DNA from: CALGYY01 sp963678485
Lineage (GTDB): Bacteria > Bacteroidota > Bacteroidia > Bacteroidales > CAIWKO01
DNA: 64,000 nt
Direction of reading: 5' to 3'
Assembly: GCA_963678485.1 (NCBI GenBank)
Contig: OY782882.1
Span: 868,001 to 932,000, forward strand
Under the pieces are notes generated by a model that was given only the letters and a program-made list of their open reading frames with translations, was not told where the DNA came from and did no database searches. The translations under genes were made by a program, and so were the position numbers. Of the stretch, positions 28,710 to 38,244 are shown piece after piece. The stretch's first letter is position 1. Each line of letters starts with the position of its first letter.

Positions 28710-29816
28710 ATGTGGGATAATATTTCTGAAGTTCTCGATACTATCATATTTGGGAATAGCGTTGAGCGCTACCTTATCTTTTGTTTAATCATCCTCATAG
28801 GATTAATATTCAAAAAGCTTCTAGCCAAAGCTATAGGCTTTATCCTTTACCGGATTTTTAAAAAGCAAGCCCGAGAAGTTGGAGGAAAACAATTCTACCA
28901 ACTTACACGAAAACCTCTCGGAAGCATACTCATGCTGATATTCATATACATCGCATGTGAACTCCTTAGTTTTCCTGAAAACTGGCATTTAGCGTCTTCC
29001 AGCGAGTTTGGCCTGCGAATGATTCTCTTCGCCACTTATGAGATATTATTGCTGTCATGCCTTATCTGGCTTGGATTGAAAATCATCGATTTTATTGGGT
29101 TAATCTTTCTGGCCAAAGCGATGAAAGATGACAACAAAATGAATGATCATTTAATCCCATTTGCCGTTGATATTATAAAAATTATCGTTCTCTGCCTTGG
29201 TATTTTCCTGATTTTAGGTACCGTATTCAATCTGAATGTTGGAAGTCTGATCGCCGGTTTGGGCATAGGTGGATTAGCCATTGCATTAGCGGCAAAAGAA
29301 ACCCTTGAAAACCTTCTCGGGTCCTTCACCATATTCATCGACAAACCCTTTATTATTGGAGACTTAGTGAAGATCGGGGAGATTACCGGAACTGTTGAAA
29401 AGATTGGATTTCGCAGTACGCGCATTCGAACCTTCGAGCAAAGCTATCTTACCATCCCCAACAAGAAAATGATCGATGCCGAATTGGACAATCTTACCAT
29501 GCGCACCTCTATGCGCGTAAAAACCAACATTGGCCTTCGATACGACACTCCTGTTAACACAATAAAAGAGATTATTTCCGGAATTGAAGAACATCTTAAA
29601 AACCATCCTCGGGTTTCCAACGACTATGTTGTAAAATTGAATGAGTTTGGCGAAAGTTCGCTTCAGGTATTTATTCATTTCTATATTGAGACCACGGTTT
29701 GGTCAGAGTATATGAAATTAAGGGAAGAAATCATGTATTTGATTATGGAGGCTGTTCATCAATCTGGTGGCTCGTTTGCAATTCCCGGAAAGAGCGTTTG
29801 GATAGAAAAAAAATAG
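28710..29816 (+). CDS. MscS-family mechanosensitive ion channel
   Basis: The 368-residue inner-membrane protein has an N-terminal helix (about 20-45), further helices at about 70-170, and the pore-lining MscS helix rich in Gly/Ala (GLGIGGLAIALAAKETLENL, about 190-210). A cytoplasmic beta domain follows, including IDKPFIIGDLVKIGEITGTVEKIGFRST and PNKKMIDAELDN. These channels vent solutes on hypo-osmotic shock. The following Na+/H+-type transporter and Kup potassium uptake protein fit an osmotic theme, though this gene has its own promoter. Confidence 0.92.
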   Translation: MWDNISEVLDTIIFGNSVERYLIFCLIILIGLIFKKLLAKAIGFILYRIFKKQAREVGGKQFYQLTRKPLGSILMLIFIYIACELLSFPENWHLASSSEFGLRMILFATYEILLLSCLIWLGLKIIDFIGLIFLAKAMKDDNKMNDHLIPFAVDIIKIIVLCLGIFLILGTVFNLNVGSLIAGLGIGGLAIALAAKETLENLLGSFTIFIDKPFIIGDLVKIGEITGTVEKIGFRSTRIRTFEQSYLTIPNKKMIDAELDNLTMRTSMRVKTNIGLRYDTPVNTIKEIISGIEEHLKNHPRVSNDYVVKLNEFGESSLQVFIHFYIETTVWSEYMKLREEIMYLIMEAVHQSGGSFAIPGKSVWIEKK

Positions 29817-29872
29817 TTGCTATTACTACAAATTGCAAGAGGGAAAACCCTTTTGGAGAAGTAAATAATGAC

Positions 29873-29880
29873 TACTTTTG
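29873..29880 (+). promoter_or_regulatory. -7 promoter box (TACTTTTG) with ~195-nt leader before the NhaD-like gene
   Basis: TACTTTTG at 29873-29880 is the only good box in the 266-bp gap. Transcription would start near 29887, leaving a long AT-rich leader to 30083. I see no riboswitch class or terminator I can name in it. Confidence 0.45.
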
Positions 29881-30082
29881 CAGGCTGATTTTTTTCACTA
29901 AAACAAATTGCAGGAAAACCGCACTACCACACTATTTGCGATGATTTTATCTTAAATATTTCCTTAGAAAAATTTGTGTAATTTCATTAGAACATACCTT
30001 AACCATACTGCGATCCTCTCTATTTTAGACCGTCTTCCTTAATACTCACCAATCTTCCAATGCTATTCAAAACAGGGCAAGT

Positions 30083-31582
30083 TTGAAAACACTCCTTCGA
30101 AATAATTCGTCAAGCGGGATCCTGAGAGTGGGCTTAATCGTCACAATACTTCTTGGTTTGCTCTTCCTTCCCATAATAACACTGGCAGGAGGTGGCAGTC
30201 CTATATCAATCGGAGGTATACGCATTGAGTTTATTTTATTTGCATTAGTACTTATTTGCGTTGCGGTTTTTCACAATCAAACTTTTTGGGTAGCCACTAT
30301 TGGCCTTGCTGCCGTACTTGCTTACAAATTGATTTTTGATTCTAATTTTCATTTCATTGAGCATTTTCTCGGTCATAATTCCTTGGTGGATCAATTGATA
30401 CACAAGGACGCCAGCGGCGTATGGATGCGCGAAGGTGAATGGCCAACCTTACTAAATTTGCTTGGACTGCTTTTGGGATTTGCCCTTTTGGCAAAAATTT
30501 TTGAAGAATCAGGCGTGCCTGAACTTGTCGCTAAATACTTACCTAAAGGTTGGGCAGGACCTTTCATTCTACTTTGCTTTGTTTTTGTCATTTCTGCATT
30601 CCTTGACAATATAGCTGCGGCTCTTATCGGCGGGACCATTGCATTGGTGGTATTTAAAAACAAAGTTCACATTGGCTTTATTGCCGCTATTGTGGCGGCC
30701 AGCAATGCAGGAGGATCCGGTTCTGTTCTTGGCGACACCACCACGACGATGATGTGGATTGATGGAGTCAGTCCGTTCAACGTATTTCACGCCTACATAG
30801 CAGCAGCGGCTGCGCTATTGATTGTCGGATGGTTTGCCTCGCATCATCAACATAAATTTCAGACTGCCGAAAAAGCTTCACATATCATCTTCAAGATTGA
30901 CATTGGCAAGCTACTCATCGTGGTGCTAATGCTTGTTGGTGCCATTGTATCCAACATTTTATATGATATGCCAGCCTTAGGGGTTTGGATTGCATTACTG
31001 ATTGGTATGACCTTTCGGAAATTGCCTTGGAAAGAAATTTCCGGCGCATTAAAGGGAACGATTTTCCTTCTATGTCTGGTTACTGCCGCTTCATTGATGC
31101 CCGTAGAAACATTGCCTGATGCTTCCTGGGTCTCAGCGTTTATTCTAGGCTTTGTAAGTTCGGTGTTTGACAATATTCCACTCACAAAGCTTTGTCTGGA
31201 ACAAGGTCATTACGATTGGGGCATGCTTGCATTCTCAGTTGGGTTTGGCGGTTCAATGATTTGGTTCGGTTCCTCAGCTGGTGTGGCCATTACAAATAAA
31301 TTCCCTGAGGCACGCGACGTTCTTTTATGGATTCGAAAGGCTTGGTATATAATTCTGGCCTATATCGTCGGATTCTTCCTGCTATTGTTAATTATGGGCT
31401 GGGAACCTGAGGACAATAAGATGCATAAAGAACCAGAAGAAAGCTGCCCTGTAGAAAACTGTACTGTTAAAAAAGAAGCACTTACTATAAAAAATCTATA
31501 TCAGAATCCAAAGTTAAGATCCGTAGATATTAATAAACCATTATATTTGCCGGTTTTTTCGCCACTAACAGAAGTTCGGTAA
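30083..31582 (+). CDS. ArsB/NhaD/CitM (ion transporter) superfamily membrane protein
   Basis: The 499-residue protein has about eleven hydrophobic segments. Motifs fit NhaD/ArsB-type transporters: FVISAFLDNIAAALIGG (the DN pair of the ion site), ASNAGGSGSVLGDTTTTMMW, a second half with SSVFDNIPLTKL, and FGGSMIWFGSSAGVAI. Na+/H+ antiport is the most likely function, but arsenite or dicarboxylate transport is not excluded. Translation starts at TTG 30083; no in-frame ATG occurs nearby. The last ~60 residues form a hydrophilic tail with two Cys (SCPVENC). Kup follows 7 bp later, suggesting an operon for K+/Na+ balance. Confidence 0.82.
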   Translation: MKTLLRNNSSSGILRVGLIVTILLGLLFLPIITLAGGGSPISIGGIRIEFILFALVLICVAVFHNQTFWVATIGLAAVLAYKLIFDSNFHFIEHFLGHNSLVDQLIHKDASGVWMREGEWPTLLNLLGLLLGFALLAKIFEESGVPELVAKYLPKGWAGPFILLCFVFVISAFLDNIAAALIGGTIALVVFKNKVHIGFIAAIVAASNAGGSGSVLGDTTTTMMWIDGVSPFNVFHAYIAAAAALLIVGWFASHHQHKFQTAEKASHIIFKIDIGKLLIVVLMLVGAIVSNILYDMPALGVWIALLIGMTFRKLPWKEISGALKGTIFLLCLVTAASLMPVETLPDASWVSAFILGFVSSVFDNIPLTKLCLEQGHYDWGMLAFSVGFGGSMIWFGSSAGVAITNKFPEARDVLLWIRKAWYIILAYIVGFFLLLLIMGWEPEDNKMHKEPEESCPVENCTVKKEALTIKNLYQNPKLRSVDINKPLYLPVFSPLTEVR

Positions 31583-31589
31583 TTGTCCT

Positions 31590-33533
31590 ATGAAAAAGCA
31601 CGCCTCATCTTTAAGCAAATTTTCACTAGCCGGTTTCATCATTACTCTTGGGATAGTATATGGTGATATTGGAACCTCTCCTCTTTACGTATTACGCGCT
31701 ATTGCTGGTAGCAGCGTTGCCATTACCGAAGAATTAATCCTTGGTGGAATCTCCTGTATTATTTGGACACTGACATTGCAAACCACAATTAAATATGTAA
31801 TGGTCACGCTAAGGGCGGATAACAGAGGAGAAGGAGGAATCTTTGCATTATACGCATTGATTCGAAAGCGCGCTAAATGGGCATTTATGCTCGCAATTAT
31901 TGGGGGCTCCACTTTATTGGCTGATGGTATTATTACACCCGCTATTACTGTAGTTTCGGCCATCGAGGGACTTGAAATTGTAAGTCCTAACATTCCAATC
32001 CTTCCCATTGTTTTGATTATTATTTGTGCAATCTTTTTTATACAGCATTTCGGGACGGATTTCTTAGGAAAATCCTTTGGCCCGATGATGTTCCTTTGGT
32101 TTACCATGCTTGGCGTTCTAGGATTCTCGCAGATTATCCACCTTCCATCTATTATCAGGGCCTTTAACCCTATCTACGCTTATCAGCTATTGGTCAACCA
32201 TCCGGGCGGCTTCCTTCTTCTTGGGGCGGTATTCTTGTGTACTACGGGTGCAGAAGCTCTTTATTCCGATTTGGGTCACTGCGGTATAAAGAACATTCGC
32301 ATGACCTGGATTTTTGTAAAAGCAGCCTTGATTTTGAACTACCTTGGACAAGGAGCATGGTTGCTTACCCATCCTACCACCAACGTTCATGTTTTAAATC
32401 CTTTCTATGCAATTATGCCCGATTGGTTCCTTTTACCTGGAATTATCATCGCCACCACTGCCGCTATTATTGCAAGTCAGGCCCTGATTAGTGGATCATT
32501 CTCTATCATCAACGAAGCTATATTACTCAACTTCTGGCCAAAGCTCAAAGTAAAATATCCAACAAAAGTTAAAGGCCAGATGTATATTCCCGGCATCAAT
32601 TACTTTTTATGGATCGGATGTTTGATTGTTATTTTAGTTTTTCAAAAATCAAGCGACATGGAGGCCGCATATGGCTTGTCTATTACAATCACAATGTTGA
32701 TGACAACCGCGCTCCTTGGAGTTTACGCAATCACGCATAAAATAAAACTCTATTTTGTCATTCCTTTTATCATGATTTATTTTGTGATTGAAGGGGCATT
32801 CCTAATTGCTAATCTGAACAAATTCCTTCATGGAGGATGGTTGACCATAGTAATAGCAGGCATACTTTTTATCATCATGTATGTTTGGTATCGCGGCAGG
32901 GAGCTAAAAAACAAATTCACGGAATTTGAAAAAATTGACAAGTACAAATACATTTTCACCGACCTGATTAACGACACCACTATCCCAAAATACGCCACCA
33001 ATCTGGTTTATCTGACGCGTGCCAGTTCGAACATCAACATTGAAACAAAGATTTTTAAATCGATTTTCAGCAAACAACCTAAGCGAGCCGATATGTATTG
33101 GTTGTTACATGTTGAGATTCTTGATACCCCACACGCCCTGGAATATAAGATTACAGAATTGATACCGGGAAGTCTGATTAAAGTCGATTTTCGTATAGGA
33201 TTCCAGGTTCAGCCCCGAATCAATCTCTTCTTTAGAGAAGTGATTGATGATATGGTGAAAAACAAGGAAATTGATCCTCTTTCAAATTATCCATCCCTCA
33301 GGCAACACAACATTGAAGCGGATTTTAGATTCATTATTATTGATCGCGTGCAGAATTACGACTTCGATTTCCCCGGTTTTGATCAATTAATAATGGATGC
33401 TTATGCCATCCTGAAAAAGGCTGGTATCACGGAAGTCAGGTCGTTCGGCCTCGACACCAGCAACGTTCTTGTAGAAAAGGTATCCCTCGCATACGACAGC
33501 AAGGAAAGAAGTGGGCTGAAACGAATTCATTAA
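31590..33533 (+). CDS. kup: KUP-family potassium uptake protein
   Basis: The 647-residue protein begins with the family signature SLAGFIITLGIVYGDIGTSPLYV, then RADNRGEGGIFALYALIRK, GGSTLLADGIITPAITVVSAIEGLE and TGAEALYSDLGHCG, with about twelve membrane helices to residue ~440. A ~200-residue cytoplasmic C-terminal domain follows. Kup imports K+ with protons. It is the second gene of a probable two-gene operon with the NhaD-like transporter. Confidence 0.95.
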   Translation: MKKHASSLSKFSLAGFIITLGIVYGDIGTSPLYVLRAIAGSSVAITEELILGGISCIIWTLTLQTTIKYVMVTLRADNRGEGGIFALYALIRKRAKWAFMLAIIGGSTLLADGIITPAITVVSAIEGLEIVSPNIPILPIVLIIICAIFFIQHFGTDFLGKSFGPMMFLWFTMLGVLGFSQIIHLPSIIRAFNPIYAYQLLVNHPGGFLLLGAVFLCTTGAEALYSDLGHCGIKNIRMTWIFVKAALILNYLGQGAWLLTHPTTNVHVLNPFYAIMPDWFLLPGIIIATTAAIIASQALISGSFSIINEAILLNFWPKLKVKYPTKVKGQMYIPGINYFLWIGCLIVILVFQKSSDMEAAYGLSITITMLMTTALLGVYAITHKIKLYFVIPFIMIYFVIEGAFLIANLNKFLHGGWLTIVIAGILFIIMYVWYRGRELKNKFTEFEKIDKYKYIFTDLINDTTIPKYATNLVYLTRASSNINIETKIFKSIFSKQPKRADMYWLLHVEILDTPHALEYKITELIPGSLIKVDFRIGFQVQPRINLFFREVIDDMVKNKEIDPLSNYPSLRQHNIEADFRFIIIDRVQNYDFDFPGFDQLIMDAYAILKKAGITEVRSFGLDTSNVLVEKVSLAYDSKERSGLKRIH

Positions 33534-33653
33534 TACGCTGAAATATTCAATGAACTGACGCGTTATTATTAACAAAGTTCTGTTCAAAAATACTATTTCG
33601 CGGCACCTCCGATTTTCCTATTTACTCTACATTTACCGATTAAATCATGTAAT

Positions 33654-34376
33654 ATGCTTGGAATAATAATGCAAATAACTGAGGGTGCTACGGCCGTTAC
33701 TGATACCGCAAATCAGGTAGTAAATCAAATCGCGCAGACACCTGCACCGCCTACACAGGCCACTATGAGCTTGATGGATATTGTGATGAAGGGTGGTGTA
33801 ATTATGATTCCCATTGGGATTCTCTCAATTCTTGCGTTGTATGTCTTTATACAACGGTATTTCTTCATCCGCAAAGCCTCACGCGATGATTCCAATTTCA
33901 TGAACAACATCAGACAATTGATGCATGAAGGAAAAATAGATTCTGCCTTGGCAATTTGTCGCAGCAACACCAAACCTATTGCTCGAATGATTGAAAAAGG
34001 CTTGATGCGCCTGGGCAGGCCACTCAAAGAAATTGGCGAATCTGTTGAAATCGTTGGAAAATTTGAAGTATATAAGCTTGAGAAAAACCTGGCAATATTA
34101 GGTATCATCGCTGGTATAGCACCTATGTTTGGCTTTATCGGAACCATCATTGGTGTTATCAAAATCTTCTATGATATTTCTATTTCAGGCGACGTAAATA
34201 TTGGAACCGTATCAGCGGGTCTGTATACAAAAATGGTTTCCAGTGCAGCTGGCCTTATTGTAGGTATTGTAGCCTTTGTTTTTTATCATTGGCTGAATAT
34301 CATGGTCGACAAAGCCGTACATAAAATGGAATATACAGCAATGGAATTTATTGACCTGCTTCAAGAACCCTCCTAA
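33654..34376 (+). CDS. exbB: ExbB/TolQ/MotA-family proton channel protein
   Basis: The 240-residue protein has three membrane helices (about 45-68, 145-170, 190-215). The conserved pattern GIIAGIAPMFGFIGTIIGVI and the Thr/Gly-rich third helix (SAGLYTKMVSSAAGLIVGIVA) form the ExbBD proton path. It powers TonB. ExbB overlaps exbD by one base (TAATG). An internal ATG at 33669 could also serve as start. Confidence 0.92.
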   Translation: MLGIIMQITEGATAVTDTANQVVNQIAQTPAPPTQATMSLMDIVMKGGVIMIPIGILSILALYVFIQRYFFIRKASRDDSNFMNNIRQLMHEGKIDSALAICRSNTKPIARMIEKGLMRLGRPLKEIGESVEIVGKFEVYKLEKNLAILGIIAGIAPMFGFIGTIIGVIKIFYDISISGDVNIGTVSAGLYTKMVSSAAGLIVGIVAFVFYHWLNIMVDKAVHKMEYTAMEFIDLLQEPS

Positions 34377-34786
34377 TGGAACTAAGAAGAAAAAAAAGAC
34401 TCACTGCCGAGGTCAGTACGGCATCCATGAACGACATCATGTTTTTTTTGATGCTGTTCTTCCTTATTATGTCAACCCTTCTAAACCCTAGTGTTATTAA
34501 GCTTACGCTGCCAAATTCAAAACACTCAGGCGAAATTCGAAAAAAAGAAATAGCGATTTCTGTAACCAAAGACCTACATTATTACGTAAACAACAATGAA
34601 ATCGCTTTTGATCAATTGGAGGGAATTCTTTCGAGTGAATTACAAAAATCATCCGATGCTACAGTTGTTTTAAGGTGCGATAATACCCTACCCATTCAGG
34701 AGCTGGTGAATATTTTAGAAATTGGGAATAAACTCAATGTAAAAATGATTCTCGCAACCAAAACTAAAGATGGAAGCACAAACTAA
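34376..34786 (+). CDS. exbD: ExbD/TolR-family biopolymer transport protein
   Basis: The 136-residue protein has one N-terminal membrane helix with the essential Asp (SMNDIMFFLMLFFLIM, D20) and a periplasmic ExbD fold (AISVTKDLHYYVNNNEI). It forms the ion-driven stator with ExbB. The start overlaps the exbB stop (TAATG) and the end overlaps tonB by 17 bp, so the three are translationally coupled. Confidence 0.93.
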   Translation: MELRRKKRLTAEVSTASMNDIMFFLMLFFLIMSTLLNPSVIKLTLPNSKHSGEIRKKEIAISVTKDLHYYVNNNEIAFDQLEGILSSELQKSSDATVVLRCDNTLPIQELVNILEIGNKLNVKMILATKTKDGSTN

Positions 34787-35597
34787 AGTATCGACGCGGC
34801 AATTCAATATAATTGCGGTCCTCTTCACATTCCTGTTTCATGCAGGAATTATTCTTCTTTGTTTCCTCTACCTCATCCATACCCCTATCCCCGCTTTCCC
34901 CGAAGGTGGCGGTGGCGGCGGACTTGGAATCGAAGTAAATCTCGGAAATTCCGAATTCGGTATGGGTACAGTGCAGGAAAAAATTATCATGCCTGGTTTC
35001 GAGCAACAGGCCGTTGTTAAAGGTTCTGACAATAATGTGTTAACTCAGGACAACGAAACCAGTACAACTATTAACAGCGACAACATCACAAAGAACACTC
35101 AACCTGAATTGAACCAAAATGCCATTTACAAAGGTAAAGTTAAGGGCTCGAATCAGGGTGTTAACGGTGGACAAGGTGATCAGGGAAACCCTAACGGTAC
35201 ACAAAATTCAAATAGCTACACCGGTGGCGGCCACGGCAATGGGACTGGCGGCGGCGATGGTGGCGGTAATGGAACAGGACACGGGCCTGGTAATGGGCCG
35301 GGAAATGGTCCCGGAAATAGCGGTGTAAAATATGATATGGCTGGCAGAACAAGTAAATCCCTGCCAAAACCAGTCTATAATTCAAAAGAAGAAGGCATCG
35401 TTGTGGTGGCCATCTGGGTAGACAAAAACGGAAAAGTCACCAAGGCTATTGCAGGAGCAAGAGGAACCACAACCACCAATTCGTATTTATTGAAAACTGC
35501 TACCGACGCGGCATACAAAGCTACATTCAAAGAAAAAGCCGACGCTCCTGAAGAACAAAAAGGAACCATCACCTACAACTTCATCAATCTCAATTGA
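34770..35597 (+). CDS. tonB: TonB-like energy transducer with Gly/Asn-rich spacer
   Basis: The 275-residue protein has an N-terminal membrane anchor (about 13-36). A long low-complexity periplasmic spacer follows (about 85-190), rich in Gly, Asn and Gln with GNGPGN repeats where proteobacterial TonB has Pro repeats. The C-terminal TonB domain (about 200-275) includes GIVVVAIWVDKNGKV and the closing GTITYNFINLN. It transmits ExbBD energy to the receptors in this genome, possibly including those at 778 and 41909. It is coupled to folC by a TTGA stop/start overlap. Confidence 0.85.
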   Translation: MEAQTKVSTRQFNIIAVLFTFLFHAGIILLCFLYLIHTPIPAFPEGGGGGGLGIEVNLGNSEFGMGTVQEKIIMPGFEQQAVVKGSDNNVLTQDNETSTTINSDNITKNTQPELNQNAIYKGKVKGSNQGVNGGQGDQGNPNGTQNSNSYTGGGHGNGTGGGDGGGNGTGHGPGNGPGNGPGNSGVKYDMAGRTSKSLPKPVYNSKEEGIVVVAIWVDKNGKVTKAIAGARGTTTTNSYLLKTATDAAYKATFKEKADAPEEQKGTITYNFINLN

Positions 35598-36892
35598 CCT
35601 CTTATCAACAGACATTGGATTTTCTTTTCAGCCAGCTACCGATGTTTCACCGCATCGGTGCTGCTGCTTATAAGGATAACCTCGACAACACCATTGCACT
35701 GAGCAAGCTCACTGCATACCCGGAATTGAAATTCCCGTCAGTCCATATTGCCGGAACCAATGGTAAAGGTTCCGTTTCTGCGCTGCTCGCATCCACCTTA
35801 CAAAGCAAAGGATTGAAGGTGGCATTGTTTACATCGCCCCACCTGCGCGACTTTCGCGAACGTATCCGGGTTAATGGCGCAATGATTCCAAAGACCTATA
35901 TTACAAAATTCGTAAATAAGTATCAGCGCGACTTTGAACAAATTGAACCTTCATTTTTCGAATGGACCTTTGCACTTGCAATGTCATATTTTGCTGAACA
36001 AAAACCCGACATTGCAATCATAGAAACAGGCATGGGCGGCCGTCTCGACAGCACCAACATTACCAAACCCCTGCTTAGCATCATCACCAACATCGGCTGG
36101 GATCATATGACTTTTTTAGGCGATACTTTAGAAAAGATTGCAATTGAAAAAGCAGGCATCATCAAAACAGGCATTCCTGTAGTGATTGGAGAAACACATA
36201 AACAAACAGAACCTGTATTTTCAAGCATCGCCGAAAAACAAAAAACTTCAATCTACTTTGCAGATCAGCACTACGATGCAGAACACTTTGTGTTCAAAAT
36301 GAAACCTGCACCACTGCTGACTATTGATATCACGCATGATCAGGAACCCTGGCTTAACAAACTACAAACCCCGCTGGCAGGCATGTATCAACTGAAGAAC
36401 AGCTGCACTGTGCTCCAGGCCATCGAAATTATAAATACTTTGGGTTTCGATATTACTGAAGAAAATATTCGCCAGGGATTTTTAAATGTCGTGAAAAACA
36501 CAGGAATTAAAGGCCGTTGGCAGCTATTAAATAAAAAACCACTTACCCTTTGCGATACCGGACATAATCTAAATGGTCTTCAGGAAGTGGTGCGGCAACT
36601 ACGCTTCATGCCCCATGAACAGTTACATTTTGTAATTGGTATGGTGGCCGATAAAGACCTCATAAGCATTTTGGATATCCTTCCACGAAAAGCTTGTTAC
36701 TACTTTTGCAAACCTAATATTCCGCGAGGCCTTGATGTAAATATACTTGCCGAAACTGCAGCCAGTCTCAACCTTCAGGGAAAATCATATTCATCGGTAT
36801 CAGAAGCTTTACAAGCCGCGCAGTTAGCGGCAGACGACAATGATCTGGTTTTCGTTGGAGGAAGTACTTTCGTGGTGGCAGAAGTCGTATAA
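35594..36892 (+). CDS. folC: Bifunctional folylpolyglutamate synthase/dihydrofolate synthase
   Basis: The 432-residue protein has the FolC P-loop HIAGTNGKGSVSALLAS (about 51-67), FTSPHLRDFRERIRVNG, ETGMGGRLDSTN and DTGHNLNG. It adds glutamates to folates in the cytoplasm. The start is TTG 35594, overlapping the tonB stop as TTGA. The first Met would be residue 17, but the preceding YQQTLDFLFSQLPMF is conserved in Bacteroidota FolC, so TTG is supported. Co-transcription with TonB is probably positional rather than functional. Confidence 0.93.
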   Translation: MTSYQQTLDFLFSQLPMFHRIGAAAYKDNLDNTIALSKLTAYPELKFPSVHIAGTNGKGSVSALLASTLQSKGLKVALFTSPHLRDFRERIRVNGAMIPKTYITKFVNKYQRDFEQIEPSFFEWTFALAMSYFAEQKPDIAIIETGMGGRLDSTNITKPLLSIITNIGWDHMTFLGDTLEKIAIEKAGIIKTGIPVVIGETHKQTEPVFSSIAEKQKTSIYFADQHYDAEHFVFKMKPAPLLTIDITHDQEPWLNKLQTPLAGMYQLKNSCTVLQAIEIINTLGFDITEENIRQGFLNVVKNTGIKGRWQLLNKKPLTLCDTGHNLNGLQEVVRQLRFMPHEQLHFVIGMVADKDLISILDILPRKACYYFCKPNIPRGLDVNILAETAASLNLQGKSYSSVSEALQAAQLAADDNDLVFVGGSTFVVAEVV

Positions 36893-36912
36893 TTTCGTAA
36901 TTTTACACAACC

Positions 36913-38244
36913 ATGGTCTATATTTTTTGCAAGCATCATAGCCCCCGCCACGATTATACTTTTCAAGTAATCTTCCAGCATTGGATGGGTCTTGAATATC
37001 AGCAAATCGATGATATCTCTTCTGCGAATCTCACTAAAGGTTTCCTCATTAATTATAGCGATAAACCAAGCAAGCAAGGGATTTGGATTCCAGAGGAAGG
37101 ACTGCTCTCGCAACAGGGTCTTCAAACTGAAGAACCACAGATCGGGAAATTCCAACAAGTTCCAGTACTCTTTCCTACAATAGAAAAAAAAGCGAGTCTC
37201 CCCTATGATATCTTTTCTGCGACATTCTACCTGCTAAGCAGGTATGAGGAATATCTACCGTTTAAGGCCGATATACATGGCCGATTTGAAGCAGATCAGA
37301 GCCTTCAGTTCCGCCATGGCTTTCATCATATTCCTGTTGTTGATTTCTGGCTTAAGCAATTGGAATCATTAATCACGAAGCAACATCGGGGAACTACTAT
37401 AAAATCTCATGAATTTACATTCACTCCAACCTACGATATTGATCAATTCTGGGCATATCTGCATAAAGGAACATGGAGAAATACTGCCGGATACCTTCGT
37501 GATTGGTTTAATGGATCAGCCATTGCCCCGGGGCTCCGAAAAAAAGTTCTTCAAAAAAAAGTAAGTGATCCCTTTGATGCATATTCATATCTTGAAGAAT
37601 TACATTCTTCACACAAGCTGTCGGCCATCTTTTTTGTTCACCCCGGCACTTATGGCCCCTATGATAAAAACATAAAACTCACTAATAAATTTGTACGAGA
37701 AATCATTACTTCGCTTTCGCTGAAAAATGAAGTTGCACTTCACCCCTCTTACAAATCGGCCAACAATGAACCGCTATTCAGGCACGAGTTAGAAGAATTA
37801 TCTTCATTGCTGGGGAAAAAAATTACTCATTGCCGTCAACATTTTTTAAAGATTAAACTTCCTGATACCTATCGAATGTACATCTCAGCAGGAATCACTG
37901 ATGACTACTCGTTGGGTTGGGCCACAGATATAGGATTTCGCGCAGGCACCAGTCGCAGTTTCCCTTTTTATGATCTCGAGAAAGAGTCCATTACGTCATT
38001 AATGCTTCATCCTCTTTGCATGATGGAAGGTGCATTGAAGTCTTACCGCAAGCTGCGTCCCTACGAAGCACGAATGGAGCTCGAGAGCATGATTCATTTA
38101 CTGCATGAGGTCAATGGAACGCTGCTGAGTCTTTGGCATAATGAATCACTTGGAAATAATCCCCAATGGTCGGGATGGAGAGAGGTATATGAGTTTATGA
38201 TACAAAGGGCACTTACCCGAGCTGCTGCAGAAGAAACCGAATGA
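36913..38244 (+). CDS. Polysaccharide deacetylase-family protein (DUF7033-type N-terminus)
   Basis: The 443-residue protein has an N-terminal DUF7033-like region (about 1-160; KASLPYDIFSATFYLLSRYEEYLP is typical). A NodB-like deacetylase half follows with FTPTYDIDQFWAY (the TxDxD metal motif appears as TYDID), FFVHPGTYG, EVALHPSYKSAN with the metal His, and a late LLSLWHNES (the usual catalytic-His segment). It lacks a signal peptide, so it may act on cytoplasmic or lipid-linked sugars. It overlaps the next gene by 4 bp (ATGA), so the two proteins probably act together in envelope polysaccharide processing. Confidence 0.8.
   Translation: MVYIFCKHHSPRHDYTFQVIFQHWMGLEYQQIDDISSANLTKGFLINYSDKPSKQGIWIPEEGLLSQQGLQTEEPQIGKFQQVPVLFPTIEKKASLPYDIFSATFYLLSRYEEYLPFKADIHGRFEADQSLQFRHGFHHIPVVDFWLKQLESLITKQHRGTTIKSHEFTFTPTYDIDQFWAYLHKGTWRNTAGYLRDWFNGSAIAPGLRKKVLQKKVSDPFDAYSYLEELHSSHKLSAIFFVHPGTYGPYDKNIKLTNKFVREIITSLSLKNEVALHPSYKSANNEPLFRHELEELSSLLGKKITHCRQHFLKIKLPDTYRMYISAGITDDYSLGWATDIGFRAGTSRSFPFYDLEKESITSLMLHPLCMMEGALKSYRKLRPYEARMELESMIHLLHEVNGTLLSLWHNESLGNNPQWSGWREVYEFMIQRALTRAAAEETE

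Noticed and set aside
29699..29944. 81-codon frame running past the mscS stop
   Set aside because: Overlaps the end of mscS out of frame and has no recognisable features.
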